From positions 6,950,516-7,014,515 of the forward strand of contig CM034233.1 in assembly GCA_019916065.1 (NCBI GenBank): 64,000 bases of DNA, given 5' to 3'. The stretch comes from Vitellaria paradoxa. Taxonomy: Eukaryota; Streptophyta; Magnoliopsida; Ericales; Sapotaceae. Of this stretch, positions 1 through 11,487 are shown piece by piece. Made by a program: the position numbers and the translations under genes. Every line of letters starts with the position of its first letter. The stretch's first letter is position 1. The notes under the pieces are model-generated. The model saw only the letters and a list, made by a program, of their open reading frames with translations, had not been told where the DNA came from and did no database searches.

Positions 1-587
1 AATACATGTACCCATATAAATAAATTATTAATTAATTAACTACCATCTCAAAAACTAACAAATAATCGAGCACCATACAACTGATACCCGTTTCACTTTC
101 TTGATGCAAAACATTAACATTATCCTTGAAATTCAAGGTCTTTAAATAAAAATTTATTATATTATATATTATATACATATATATTCACACTTTTTGGTTT
201 CAAATATCCTAAACATTACAAAAAAATAAAAAATAAAATTCATATTTTATATAGGGTAATAAAATAGATAACCAACAAATATACGTGTCTAGATATATGA
301 GTTCTCAAAAAACATCCAAAAAATTTTAATTTTTATTAATTTTTTCTAATTAAATTTTGTTACGTCTCACTTCAGCACTAATTTTTAATTTTATTTTTTT
401 AGCAAGTCAAACACCAATAGGCCCCAACTTAATATATATTTTATTATTTTTTTTTCTCCGAACCATTTTAAAAATACTGGTAACTCTGTCAGGTTGGCCC
501 AGATACCAAAAGGGGGAGCAAATTTGCCATACCTCTTCCAAGTCCAGATTTGCACAAATTTTAACATATTAATCTCATGAAATTAAG

Positions 588-735
588 GGGGTGTTTGGAG
601 TCCAAAAAAAAAACTAAAAAAAATCAATAGATGGGATTGATGTGATGTAAAAATGATAGGTGACGAAATGTGATTGGAGAGATTTGAAAACTTTTGAAAT
701 TTTTTAATTTTTTTTATGACTCCAGACGAGCCCTA
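588..735. mobile_element. MITE-like element, TTTGGAGTC ends
   Basis: About 150 bp begins GGGTGTTTGGAGTCC and ends in a near inverse, GACTCCAGACGAGCCC, with A-rich then T-rich arms. It has no coding capacity. Similar sequences recur near 34877-35020 and 59807-59968, which suggests a dispersed MITE family. The superfamily is not determined. Confidence 0.5.
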
Positions 736-1124
736 GTTAGGAAGCATCTCTTTTCAAAATGAGGCCCCCTTTTAATTAACCAACTCATGGCATGTCAAAC
801 TCGAGAGTTGGGAGTTCAATTGGGTTAAGCATATATCCAGAATTTAATAACTTCTTGAAAAAGAAGCTAATATGAATTCAGCTAATTAATAATGTGCATT
901 CCACACCAATAATGAAACCTACCTATATGGGAATTTTTAGCTTGTACCATAATTTTCCAAACTATACCTGAATTTATTAATTAGATTAAAAAAATTTAAT
1001 TTTTTATACTTTGGAATTTTCATTTTATTTTTATTTCTTATTTCCTAAACCTTATAAAATTAATAATGACAAATGAAATTTCATTTTTTTTCTCTCATTC
1101 TCATCCAACTTTACATAAAGAATC

Positions 1125-1149
1125 ATTATTATTATTATTATTATTATTA
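1125..1149. repeat. ATT microsatellite
   Basis: About eight copies of the trinucleotide ATT in a row. Confidence 0.85.
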
Positions 1150-1963
1150 CTTCTATAAAATGTAAAACTCAGTAAATTAATTGTCTAAAACAATATTAAT
1201 ATAGTATATATATAATTTGTGTTTTATAATTAAATTTTATATTATAATTACCTAAATTTTTAAATAAATATGTATATTCATCATAAATATAAAAATTTAT
1301 AATAACAATAAATTTGAAATAATACACGGAAACATATTGCTACCAGCATGTGGCCAAGAGCACCATGTTTTGAGACCACTAAATAATTGCTCATGGCATC
1401 AATGTGGCCAAGTGCACTAAATAATTGCTCAGCGTGAGCCGTACTTTTCTATCATACCATAAAAATTCTCAAATTTTTATTCAGCGAAAATAATCAAAAA
1501 TATTTCAAATATGATTAGAAGTTTGAAATTTTTCTCATCACTAATAAGGAGTGTTTGGACTGAAAAAAAAATTAATATAAAGTTAAAAAAATTATAGTCT
1601 CAAAATTTGCATAGGAGGTGAAAATTGTAGCCTCACAAACACACCTTACTGTAGTTGCACATGCTTACAACGAAGGGGGAGAGGAATGTTAGATTATTTT
1701 AATGATCTAATTAAATGACCCATGTGATTTTGGGCTGGTTTTAATGAGAGTGGCCCAATTTGATGGTGATTGGGCCTTAAGGCAAATTAAAAAGGGATTT
1801 TTGGAGGCCAGTCACTATTTATGCACTTATAAGGATTTAAGTCATACCCAAAAAACTTATTTGTAAATAAGTCACACTTGCAACAAAAAGACAAAAAAGG
1901 TCATCACGCGTTTTTCACCACATTTCAAAACTGTCAGTTTTATCCGAAAATAGTGTACACTTC

Positions 1964-2222
1964 ACTCATAACTTCCGTGACTTTCCATCTTCTTTACAAA
2001 GCAAGAAAAATCGATTTTTGGAAACAAAATCAAAACTGTTTGGGAAAAACTTAATTTCGCGACTTTCCATCTTCTTTACAAAGTAAGCAAAATTGATTTT
2101 TGAAAACAAAATCAAAACTGTTTGGAAAAACCTAATTCCGCGACTTTCCATCTTCTTTACAAAGCAAGCAAAATCAATTTTTGGAAACAAAATCAAAACT
2201 ATTTGGAAAAAACCTAAATCGA
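1964..2222. repeat. Tandem repeat, about 80 bp x 3
   Basis: Three head-to-tail copies of an 80-bp unit containing CGACTTTCCATCTTCTTTAC and AAACAAAATCAAAACTGTTT. The open frame across it on the minus strand is a by-product of the repeat and shows no protein family. Confidence 0.8.
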
Positions 2223-2252
2223 TCATCATTCCTAAGTATATTTATTTTTTTT

Positions 2253-3325
2253 TATTTTGAAACAGTATCGGTACTGTTTTGAAGATATCTCAAAATACTA
2301 ATCAACTCCATGGATTTCTCTTGCCCAAAACTTATCATCTGCTTATAATTCATGGTGTTATTTTAAAAACAGTATCGGTACTGTTTTGAAGACAGTACCG
2401 ATAAAACAGTACCGGTACTCTTTTGAATCGGTACTGTTTTCATACTGCCTAAAAAACATCAATTGATACATAATACAAACCAACGATACGAGCCAATATC
2501 ATCATATTTTTTGAAACAGTACCGGTACCGTTTTGAAGATAGCTCAAAACGCCAATCGACCCCATGGATTTCTCTTGCCCTTAAAACTCGTCATCTGCTT
2601 ATAATTCATGGTGCTATTTTGAAAACAATACCGGTACTGTTTTGGAAACAGTACCGGTACTGTTTTGGACCGGTACTGTTTTCATATTGCCTAAAAAACA
2701 TCAATCGATACATAACAAAACCAACGATACGAGCCAACATCATCATATTTTTTGAAACAGTACCGGTACTATTTTGAAGATAGCTCAAAAAGCCAATCGG
2801 CCCCATGGATTTCTCTTGCCCTTAAAACTCGTCATCCGCTTATAATTCATGGTGCTGTTTTAAAAACAGTACCGATAAAACAGTACCGGTACTGTGTTGA
2901 AAACAGTACCTATAAAACAGTACCGGTACTGTTTTGGACCGGTACTGTTTTCATATTACGTAAAAAACATCAATCGATAGATAACACAAACCAACCATAC
3001 GGGCCAACATCATCATATTTTTTGAAACAGTACCGGTACTGTTTTGAATATAGCTCAAAACGTTAATCGGCCCAATAGATTTCTCTTGCCCTTAAAACTT
3101 GTCATTCGCTTATAATTCATGATGCTGTTTTGAAAACAGTACCGATAAAACAGTACCGGTACTGTGTTGAAAACAGTACCGATAAAACAGTACCGGTACT
3201 GTTTTCATACTGCCTAAAAAACATCAATCGATATATAACATAAACCAACCATACGAGCCAACATCATCATATTTTTTGAAACAGTACCGGTACTGTTTTG
3301 AAAATAGCTCAAAACGCCAATCGGC
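2253..3325. repeat. Tandem array of palindromes, about 250-bp unit
   Basis: About four and a third copies of a 240-270 bp unit. Each copy holds clusters of the palindrome CAGTACCGGTACTG, usually extended by AAA and TTT on the two sides. Seven exact copies start at 2649, 2881, 2918, 3028, 3151, 3188 and 3282, with many one-base variants between them. Between clusters the unit is unique sequence around CCCATGGATTTCTCTTGCCC. Every palindrome carries two GTAC cores. No coding function is visible. Confidence 0.85.
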
Positions 3326-3986
3326 AAAATTAATCCATGAAGAAGATAGGCCAAATAAGTTTTATCTTCTTAATATCTTCACGACTAAAACTGTAAATAA
3401 TGAAACTGAAAATAAGGAAAGAAAAAAAATGGAAGAAGCGTGATTCTTGGTAAACATATCTTCACGTGATTCCCGAAATTCCTGGAAATAACTTGTGTAA
3501 CTTTGTTATAGAAATAAAGGATATTATCGGTATATTAGAAACTATATTTAAAACAAACTCGTGGGACTCACTCAAAAGTGTGACTTAAATACAAAACTTT
3601 TCACATTAATGTGACTTAAAAGCAATACTTTTTTTTGGGTGTGACTAATAGTTTTAAAAGATTACAAAGTATGACTTGGATACAATTTTCCGAATTAAAA
3701 AAACCAGAAAAGGGTTTTATTTAAAAGACCCTCCCCTCTCCCTTCAATAACTAACAGAAAAGAGCAGTTACAAAGTAGAACTTCTGCCATTATTGAATTC
3801 TTCTTGACCATTAAAGAAGAGAGAAAGGAAGAAGGAAGAGAGGAAGAAATACTAAAGAAAAATCAAGAAGGCATGGATCAAGGTAAGTTCTTGATTTCTC
3901 TAAAAAAATTTTATGAACAAAACTATACAAGGATGATACAAAATTGTTAAAAGATCCATACATACAATTTAATTGAAATTTACAAT

Positions 3987-4002
3987 TGGTATCAGAGCAT
4001 GG
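3987..4002 (+). other. Primer binding site, initiator tRNA-Met
   Basis: TGGTATCAGAGCATGG starts two bases after the 5' LTR. It matches the usual plant Copia primer site complementary to the 3' end of initiator tRNA-Met. Confidence 0.9.
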
Positions 4003-4629
4003 TTTCAACATTTTTGATATCTCCATTAAAAAGATTATTTGGCGGTTTCTTTTAATTTTTTTTAATCCATTCAGCAATTGGCTTTGTCTCGGTTTTGGGT
4101 GTACAAATTACCCAGAAAAGTGCCATGGGTGAAACCTGTGAAATTTCTATAAAATTCTTTATTTCTGTTACCGAAATACATGTCAATTGCCGCAATCTTT
4201 GACAAATGGATTGCTTTGACTGCATTAATTGCCCATGAAGGGAAGGTTTAAGAATCTTGCCGTGGGTATGTGCCGTGGAATGATTGCCGTGGGTATGTGC
4301 CGTGGATCACACACAAAACCTTGAATGATTTTTTGACTAAATGACTTAAATCTTGAAAAGTCTTGGCAATTGGTGCAATCAAAGGTTACTGCCATTAGGC
4401 AATCATATATAAATGCACTTATATCTATATATATATATATATATATATCAAAACCTGTGAAAGTCTTGCTTTGACTGCTTCAATGTTTCGAATGATGTAT
4501 GCGACAAATTACATATGTTGATTTCTTACATATATATGGATGCATGCTGCCGTGAATTGATATGCATGCCTGGCCGAAGGCTTTATTCTGCGAACACCTC
4601 AAGTTGGCCGAATTTAAAATGCCGTGTAA

Positions 4630-4684
<55 letters not shown>

Positions 4685-5271
4685 CATGCCATGTGATTTC
4701 CTTAATTCAAGAATGGTTTGAATTGAGAATTGGAAAACCTACGTAGAGTTTTGTATGGTATAATTAATTATCATGAAATTTTATTATTGATATTATCATC
4801 TCAATTTTGTGTTTTGAAATTTTAGAGATAATAAAAGGTCTATAACATGAGGGCTTGTTAGTCACCAAAGTGACCTAGCTAAAGGATTAATTAGACATTT
4901 TAATTTATGCACATTTCAATTGTTCATATTTATGTGATGCTATTAAATGACATAAAAGATGAAATTGAACAATTGAGATCATTAGTTATATTGCTAGAAG
5001 GTCACCCAAAGGTGGACCATTGCTTATAATTGATGACATTAAAGAAACATATCAACATACTTAGTTAATATGATTGTATATCCAAAGATAACATGAATAT
5101 TAATTTTAGTATGATTGATTGTTTATTAAAAGTTATTTAAATTAGCATCATTATTGTTTAAAATTATGTATTCAAGTATCACCCAAAGGTGAACTTAAAT
5201 ATATATTCAAAGTTTATTACTTGTTTGAATCCATTATGATTACTCAAAGCATTAACGTGTGATCTTGTATA
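4003..5271 (+). other. Copia leader region with microsatellites
   Basis: Untranslated leader between the primer site and gag. It contains a doubled TGCCGTGGGTATGTGCCGTG motif near 4258-4308, a TA run at 4425-4448, and a compound AT then TG repeat at about 4632-4684. Open frames over the microsatellites are artefacts. Confidence 0.6.
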
Positions 5272-6153
5272 ATGTTTGTAGCTTCTACTAATTTGTTCGG
5301 TTTGAGCAATGGACTGGTCAAGTTCAATGGGCTGAACTATGCGAATTGGTCTGAGCAAATCCAGTTTCAACTGGGTATTATAGGCTTGGACGTAGCTATA
5401 GTTTCAGATGAAAAGCCTACAGCCATTACTGAGGCCAGTACAGAAGATGAAAAATCTTTTTACGAGGCTTGGGAGCGTTCTAACAAGCTGAGCTTGAGCT
5501 TGATGCGAATGACGATGGCTGAAAATGTTAAGCCATCAATGCCTAAAACGGACAATGCAAGGGAATTTATGAAGAAAATTAAAGAGTACTCTCAATCAGA
5601 CATAACTGACAAGTCCATTGTGGGGAGCCTAATGAGTGAATTGACGACCAAGAAGTTTGATTGGTCACAACCCATTCATGATCATGTGACAAGCATGGGA
5701 AATCTAGCAGCAAAGCTGAAATCGATGGGTATGGATGTGAGTGAGTCCTTCCTAGTTCAGTTTATTATCAACTCACTCCCTCCTAAATTTGGCCAGTTCC
5801 AGGTGAACTACAACACCCTTAAGGAAAAATAGAACCTTCAAGAAATTAAGGCCATGTTGGTTCAAGAGGAGGGGAGGTTAAAGAAGATAAAGGAACACTC
5901 TGTCCATCTCACGGTTTATGATGGAGCTAGTAGCAGCAAGGCTAAACCAGGTAAGAAGGATAAGAAAAGGGAAAAAGCCCCAATGAAGGTTAGTCATGGC
6001 CATATTCATAAGGAGCATAAGTGTTTTTTCTGCAAGAAGGCTGGGCACTTTAAAAAGGATTGCCCGAAAAGAAAGGCTTGGTTCGAAAAGAAAGGTATTT
6101 ATTATGTTTCTGTTTGTTTCGAATCAAACCTTATTGAAGTTCCTAATACTACA
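5272..6153 (+). pseudogene. Copia gag, broken
   Basis: The nucleocapsid part of the polyprotein. The N-terminal part has the gag pattern 'FNGLNYANWSEQIQFQL' near residues 18-34. A CCHC zinc knuckle (C-x2-C-x4-H-x4-C) lies at about 6022-6063, after a lysine-rich stretch. A TAG at 5830-5832 interrupts the frame, and a second TAG at 6154-6156 sits just before the protease motif. Both downstream parts stay in the same frame, so these are substitutions rather than frameshifts. In the family, gag packages the element RNA into virus-like particles; this copy could make only a fragment. Confidence 0.88.
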
Positions 6154-6156
6154 TAG

Positions 6157-9100
6157 TGGTCAGATTCAGGTGCAACTACTCACGTGTCTCATGTTACACA
6201 GGGATTTCTTTCGATCCAGCCCATAAACGGAACTGAAATGTACTTGTTCATGAGGAACAGAATGAAGGCACGAATAGAAGGGATTGGGACGTATAGGTTG
6301 ATCTTGGACACTGGATGTCATTTGGATCTTGAAAAGTGTCTCTATGTTCCTAATTGTGCTAGAAATTTAGTTTCTGTAGGAAAGTTGGATGATGTTAATT
6401 TTCATTTTAAGATTGGAAATGGTACATTTTCTTTGTTTAGACATAAGTACTATTATGGTTCTGGTGCTTTAATGGATGGTCTTTATCGTTTCAATCTTGA
6501 TGTTGATTATGCTGAATCCCTATTTCATGTTGAACATAGTGTAGGATGTAAACGTAGTGCACTTAATGAAAATTCTGCTTACTTGTGGCATCAAAGATTA
6601 GGACATATATCCAAGGAAAGAATGTTGAGGTTGGTGAAAAATGAAATCCTTCCTCAATTAGATTTCACTGACATGGATATATGTATGGACTGTATTAAAG
6701 GTAAACAGACTAGACACATAGTAAAGAAAGTAGCCACAAGAAGTACACAACTCCTTGAATTAATACACACTGATATATGTGGTCCTTTTGATGCTCCTCC
6801 ATCTTGGGGTGGAGAAAAATATTTCATTACTTTTATAGATGATTTCTCACGTTATGGATACATATATCTACTGCATGAAAAATCTCAATCCATGGACATC
6901 CTTGAGGTGTTCGTTAATGAGGTAGAAAGGCAGTTAGATAAAAAAGTAAAGATTGTGAGATCAGATAGAGGTGGTGAGTATTATGAAAAATTTAATGAAA
7001 GTGGACAATGTCCGGGTCCATTTGCAAAGTTTCTTGAAAGTCGAGGCATATGTGCACAATACACAATGCCTAATACACCACAACAAAACGGTGTAGCTGA
7101 AAGGCGAAATCGCACTCTTATGGACATGGTTAGGAGTATGTTAAGTTATAGCACTGTACCTTTATCCTTATGGATGCATGCATTAAAGACCGCTGCATAT
7201 TTACTTAACAGGGTTCCTAGTAAGGCAGTTCCCAAAACCCCTTATGAATTGTGGACAGGAAGGAAACCCAGCTTAAGGCACCTTCACGTTTGGGGTTGCC
7301 CGGCAGAAGTAAGGGTATATAATCCACATGAAAAGAAGCTTGATGCAAGAACCGTTAGTGGTTATTTCATCAGCTATCCTGAAAAGTCAAAAGGGTACAG
7401 ATTTTACTATCCTAACCATAGTACGAGAATAGTTGAAACTGGTAATGCTCGTTTCATTGAGAATGGCCAGTTCAGTGGGAGTGGGCAACCACGAAATGTG
7501 GATATGCAAGAAATTCAAGTAGAAACTACTACACCTAGTGTTTCTCCTCAAGTTGTTGTCCCTATTGTTGTGACACGGTCAAACCACATGCCGGAACAAC
7601 AAATTAATATTCCAAACCCACAAGATGAACATGTAGGTGATGAGCTAGTTAATGATGTGCAAGTCATGAATGAGCAAGTAGTAGACGAAACACAAGAAAT
7701 AGCATTGCGAAGGTCTGTAAGGCAGAAAAGACCAGCTATTTCAGATGATTATGTGGTCTACTCACTTGAGCATGAATGTGACTTAAGCATTGATGAGGAT
7801 CCAGTCTCGTTCAAACAAGCCATGAAATGTAGCAATTCTGAAAAATGGTTCAATGCTATGAAAGAAGAGTTGAAATCTATGGATGACAATGAAGTCTGGG
7901 AGCTAGTTTAGTTGCCTAAAGGTTCAAAACGAGTCGGTTGTAAATGGGTCTTTAAGACCAAACGAGACTTGAAAGGCAATATCGAAAGGTGTAAGGCCAG
8001 ACTTGTTGCCAAAAGTTACACTTAAAAGGATGGCATTGATTATAAAGAAACCTTCTCTCCAGTTTCAAAGAAGGATTCTTTGAGGATTGTTATGGCTTTG
8101 GTGGCTCATTATGATTTGGAGCTTCACCAAATGGACGTAAAGACAGCCTTTCTGAATGGTGACTTAGAAGAAGATGTTTATATGGACCAACCAGAAGGGT
8201 TCTCGACTACAGGAAAAGAAAATTTGGTGTGTAAGTTAAAGAAGTCAATATATGGACTGAAACAAGCTTCCCGACAGTGGTACCTTAAGTTCAATAATAC
8301 CATTATGTCATATGGCTTTATAGAGAACACCGTTGATCGGTGTATCTACATGAAGACCAGTGGGAGCAAGTTCATTATTTTAGTCTTATATGTTGACGAT
8401 ATTCTTCTTGCTGCTAATGATGTTGGCTTGTTACATGATGTAAAGAAATTTCTTTCTAAGAACTTCGAAATGAAAGATATGGGTGAGGCATCCTATGTGA
8501 TAGGAATAGAAATATTCCGTGATAGATCACAAGGACTGTTAGGATTGTCTAAGAAAGGCTATATTAATAAAGTGCTAGAGAGATTCAGAATGGAAAAATG
8601 CTTCGCAGGCATAGTTCCAATTCAAAAAGGGGATAAATTTAGTGAAATGCAATGTCCTAAGAATGATTTGGAACGTAAGGCAATGGAATCTATTCCCTAC
8701 GCGTCAGTGGTTGGGAGCTTGATGTATGCTCAGACATGCACTCGGCCAGATATCAACTTTGCCGTTGGAACGTTAGGCCGATATCAAAGCAATCCTGGAA
8801 TGGACCACTGAAAAGCTGCAAAGAAAGTCCTTAGGTATTTGCAAGGCACCAAGGATTACATGCTCACATACAGAAGATCATGTCACCTCGAAGTGGTTGG
8901 CTACTCAGATTTAGACTATGTTGGATGTGTGGATTCGAGAAAATCCACATATGGCTATATGTTCTTGTTAGCTGGAGGAGTAGTTTCATGGAAGAGTGGA
9001 AAGCAGTCTGTCATTGCTACTTCCACTATGGAGGCAGAATTTGTGGCATGCTTTGAGGCCACTGTTCATGCATCGTGGTTGCGAAACTTTGTTTTAGAGC

Positions 9101-9380
9101 TTAGAATTGTTGACAGTATAGCTAAGCCGTTAAGAATTTACTGTGATAATTCCGCAGCAGTTTTTTTCCTCTAAGAACGATAGGTACTCAAAGGGTGCAA
9201 AACACATGAATTTGAAGTACTTATCTGTTAAAGAAGAAGTGCAGAAGCAAAAAAGTGTTGATTGAGCATATTGGTACTGATTTGATGATAGCGGATCCGT
9301 TAACTAAAGGATTGCCACTCAAAACATTTACTGGTCATGTTGAACGGATGGGTATTATGAATAAGTCCTTGTTAGCATAA
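6157..9380 (+). pseudogene. Copia pol (protease, integrase, RT, RNase H), broken
   Basis: Pol starts with the protease motif [11 protein letters not shown] at 6157. Next come the pre-integrase zinc region (HQRLGHIS, later CMDCIKGKQ), the integrase core with [14 protein letters not shown] and [10 protein letters not shown] (the DDE residues), reverse transcriptase with MDVKTAFLNGDL (from about 8134) and YVDD (about 8389-8400), and RNase H with SWKSGKQSVIATSTMEAE and the YCDNSAAV block. Integrase before RT marks it as Copia. In-frame stops: TAG at 7909-7911, TAA near 8023-8025 and TGA at 8809-8811. Single-base frameshifts lie near 9167 and 9254. The frame ends at TAA 9378-9380. Integrity of the motifs between breaks fits recent death. 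Confidence 0.92.
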
Positions 9381-9746
9381 TGGTATAATGTATATATATA
9401 CATATAATTGTCTTGCTCATATTATTGTAACACTTATGAATTCAATTAAAGTTATGTTTCTGCTTGTTTAATTATTGTCCACATTATGTTGTATACATGC
9501 ATTGTTTTAGTGTGATAACATGTTATATCTTTAAAAGTTAATGAAATTAAGGATTACAGTATCCCTTACTTAAAGCTGTTCTGAATTAATTCAATTATGT
9601 GATACATGAAAGGAATCATGTTGTTAAATAACCTGTGACCGTCATGATCCAATCTTTTAATTCAGTTAAGGATGATGACTTAAAAGGTTCAATATAAATT
9701 GCGCATTTATAGTTTGTTGTTGAATCACCAAGTCATAACATGGGCC

Positions 9747-9757
9747 AAGTGGGAGAT
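9747..9757 (+). other. Polypurine tract of Copia element
   Basis: AAGTGGGAGAT directly precedes the 3' LTR, where plus-strand DNA synthesis starts in LTR retroelements. Confidence 0.8.
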
Positions 9758-10147
9758 TGTTAGATTATTTTAATAATCTAATTATATGGCCCATGTGATT
9801 TTGGGCTGGTTTTAATGAGAGTGGCCCAATTTGATGGTGATTGGGCTTTAAGACAAATTAAAAAAATCATAAAAGGGTTTTATTTAAAAGGCCCACCCCT
9901 CTCCCTTCAATAACTAACAGAAAAGAGCAGTTACAAAGTAGAACTTCTGTCATTATTGAATTCTTCTTGACCATTAAAGAAGAGAGAAATGAAGAAGGAA
10001 GAGAGGAAGAAATACTAAAGAAAAATCAGGAAGGCATGGATCAAGGTAAGTTCTTGATTTCTCTAAAAAAATTTTATGAACAAAACCGTATAAGGATGAT
10101 ACAAAATTGTTGAAAGATCCATACATACAATTTAATTGAAATTTACA
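9758..10147 (+). repeat. 3' LTR of Copia element
   Basis: An intact 390-bp LTR, TGTTAG to TTTACA, followed by the target duplication AGGAA at 10148-10152. It shows what the 5' LTR looked like before the Mutator-like insertion. Confidence 0.93.
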
Positions 10148-10152
10148 AGGAA

Positions 10153-10617
10153 ATCTAAGTTCTAACCAAAGACGCCTCTCGTTTTATCTCATTGATTATA
10201 TATTTTTGTATCTTAAAAGAAATTTGTGATAAAACGTTAGCCATAGGACAAAGCTTAGTCATAGGACAAAGCTGATCAATCATTGATAAACAGAGTTTTT
10301 TTCGTTTTTCTGAAAAGGACTTGGCCATGGATACAAGTTTTTATATATCTATCACGGTACCACCATATATATATATATACACATACACACACTCAAACCT
10401 CTAATAAGCATAAGCTCTCAACTTGGACGAATGAACTGTGCACAATCCACAATCCAAAACTTCCAGAAGAGGAAATTACAGAAAAACGCATAACTATACT
10501 ACTGCTGCTGCTTTTTTACATCCCCCCGGGGATATATATATATATATATATATAAACGTAAGTGCTATTTCCAAGCTGTACACACACATTTATACTTAAA
10601 TATGTAGGAATTAAGCC
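10153..10617. other. Spacer and likely 3' UTR of the DREB gene
   Basis: AT-rich, with TA repeats near 10361-10380 and 10530-10553 and a short doubled CATAGGACAAAGCT. There is no coding evidence. The part next to 10618 should be the 3' untranslated region of the minus-strand gene. Confidence 0.5.
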
Positions 10618-11343
10618 TCAACAGACCCAAGGGTATTTCATGGATCCCAACCCCTTTTCATCCTCAAAGATGCCTTCAATCCCTGGGTCTGCCATAGCTT
10701 GGAAGTCCATCGTGGACGTCGCTGCCTCTTCCCACAGAGGGGAGTCACCAAACTCTGGCAAGTCAGCGTTGAGTTTCCAGGAAAACCCATCAATTCCCAT
10801 TTCCTTCTCGCCCACAACCTCCTCCTTGATGCTATTCTGAGACTCGAAAATTCCCCCAGTAACAACAAACCCAGCTGCAATACAAGATTTATTAGTCTTA
10901 TTATCACAAAGCACAGAGTCACCAGTGACCCCAGATAGAGGGCTATCCGACGAACCTGCACAGCCAGAGCTCTGCTGAACCTCGATTTCTTTCTTCACAT
11001 GGTTGTTGGTTGGGACATTGGCAGCAGAGTTTGGAAGCTGATGATGATCAGTAGTCCCACAGAGCTCCGGCAAGTTGAGCTTAGCCTGGGAACCATAGAG
11101 TTTCCGAGCAGTAGCATCATAAGCCACAGCAGCCTCATGGGAGGTGTCGAAGGTGCCGAGCCAGAGTCGAGCACCGCGGTTGGGCTCCCTGATCTCCGCC
11201 ACCCACTTGCCCCAAGTCCGCTGCCGGACGCCTCTGTACTTGCAGGAAGCATTCTCAGGGCCACCTTTGCCTCTCATGCACCCCTTCCTTGAAGTAGCTT
11301 GGGAAGATTTCCTCGTCTGCTTGCTTCTCTCCGCCAAACCCAT
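10618..11343 (-). CDS. DREB2-type AP2/ERF transcription factor
   Basis: A single-exon gene for a 241-residue protein. Residues 22-31 are [10 protein letters not shown], the signature that precedes the AP2 domain in DREB2 (subgroup A-2) factors. The AP2/ERF domain spans about 35-92, with [19 protein letters not shown], then WLGTF and the AAxAYD helix. Domain residues Val14 and Glu19 (protein V48 and E53), which favour binding to the DRE core (A/G)CCGAC, are both present. The basic N-terminus ([15 protein letters not shown]) can act as nuclear localisation signal, and the C-terminus is acidic, as in activators. The start at MGLAERS is chosen because the 39 residues upstream in the same frame (MRYPLL...) do not resemble the family and are probably 5' UTR. 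Known role of the family: dehydration- and heat-responsive transcription in the nucleus. Which paralogue is not decidable. Confidence 0.93.
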   Translation of the reverse strand: MGLAERSKQTRKSSQATSRKGCMRGKGGPENASCKYRGVRQRTWGKWVAEIREPNRGARLWLGTFDTSHEAAVAYDATARKLYGSQAKLNLPELCGTTDHHQLPNSAANVPTNNHVKKEIEVQQSSGCAGSSDSPLSGVTGDSVLCDNKTNKSCIAAGFVVTGGIFESQNSIKEEVVGEKEMGIDGFSWKLNADLPEFGDSPLWEEAATSTMDFQAMADPGIEGIFEDEKGLGSMKYPWVC

Positions 11344-11480
11344 CACTAATCTCAACAATTTTTTTTTCTCCTCTAAAAAGAAGATAGAAGATGGTGACGA
11401 AGAGAGCCCTTGAATAGTTCCAACATTTATACACAACAAGGATAAGAGTGGGTAACGCATGAAGTAAAGAAGAGCTGGCT

Positions 11481-11487
11481 ACGTGTC
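11481..11487 (-). promoter_or_regulatory. ABRE-like ACGT element upstream of DREB gene
   Basis: ACGTGTC (GACACGT on the gene strand) lies about 140 bp upstream of the DREB start codon. This is the core of abscisic-acid response elements. A single short match is weak evidence, and the site may fall in the 5' UTR. Confidence 0.3.

Larger units (their letters stand above)
1..1686. other. AT-rich intergenic spacer
   Basis: No reading frame here looks like a protein. The stretch is AT-rich, with poly-A/T runs, an ATT microsatellite and two short elements bounded by 'GTGTTTGG'-type ends (about 588-735 and 1548-1650). It ends at the target duplication of the first Copia element. Confidence 0.6.
1796..3692. 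mobile_element. Non-autonomous Mutator-like element nested in LTR
   Basis: The uninterrupted 3' LTR gives the empty site, so the limits are firm. The 9-bp sequence AATTAAAAA flanks the insert at 1787-1795 and 3693-3701, the duplication size typical of Mutator-like elements. The ends are imperfect inverted repeats: the left end reads GGGATTTTTGGAGGCCAGTC, and the right end, reversed, reads CGGAAAATTGTATCCAAGTC. Similarity continues inward through 'AAGTCA' and 'CACCCAAAAAA' blocks. No transposase frame is present. The interior consists of two tandem arrays, described separately. Confidence 0.85.
1687..3984 (+). repeat. 5' LTR of Copia element, interrupted
   Basis: The LTR lies in two pieces, 1687-1795 and 3702-3984, which align with the 3' LTR at 9758-10147. 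The piece after the insertion holds a TATA-like TTTATTTAAAAG near 3717-3728. The insertion therefore sits in U3, upstream of the likely promoter core. Confidence 0.9.
1687..10147 (+). mobile_element. Ty1/Copia LTR retrotransposon with nested insertion
   Basis: A complete but inactive Copia element. Seen directly: LTRs of about 390 bp starting TGTTAG and ending TTTACA; the 5-bp target duplication AGGAA at 1682-1686 and 10148-10152; a primer binding site for initiator tRNA-Met next to the 5' LTR; a purine tract before the 3' LTR; and gag, protease, integrase, reverse transcriptase and RNase H in Copia order. The 5' LTR is split by a Mutator-like element (1796-3692), so the original element was about 6.6 kb. 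By eye the LTRs differ at about 4% of sites, which means a fairly recent insertion. The coding frame has five in-frame stops and at least two frameshifts, so this copy cannot make its own polyprotein. Confidence 0.95.

Noticed and set aside
1966..2229. Minus-strand frame of 87 residues with three internal repeats
   Set aside because: It is the translation of the 80-bp tandem repeat and has no domain or start context.
2463..3066. Two open frames of about 104 residues in the palindrome array
   Set aside because: They repeat the same words because they run through the tandem array; codon pattern and composition are not protein-like.
2253..3325. CRISPR-like array
   Set aside because: Repeats are palindromes in large tandem units without unique spacers of even size, in plant DNA inside a transposable element.
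4480..4721. Frames over the AT/TG microsatellite
   Set aside because: Runs of Ile-Tyr, Cys-Val and Thr-His come from dinucleotide repeats.
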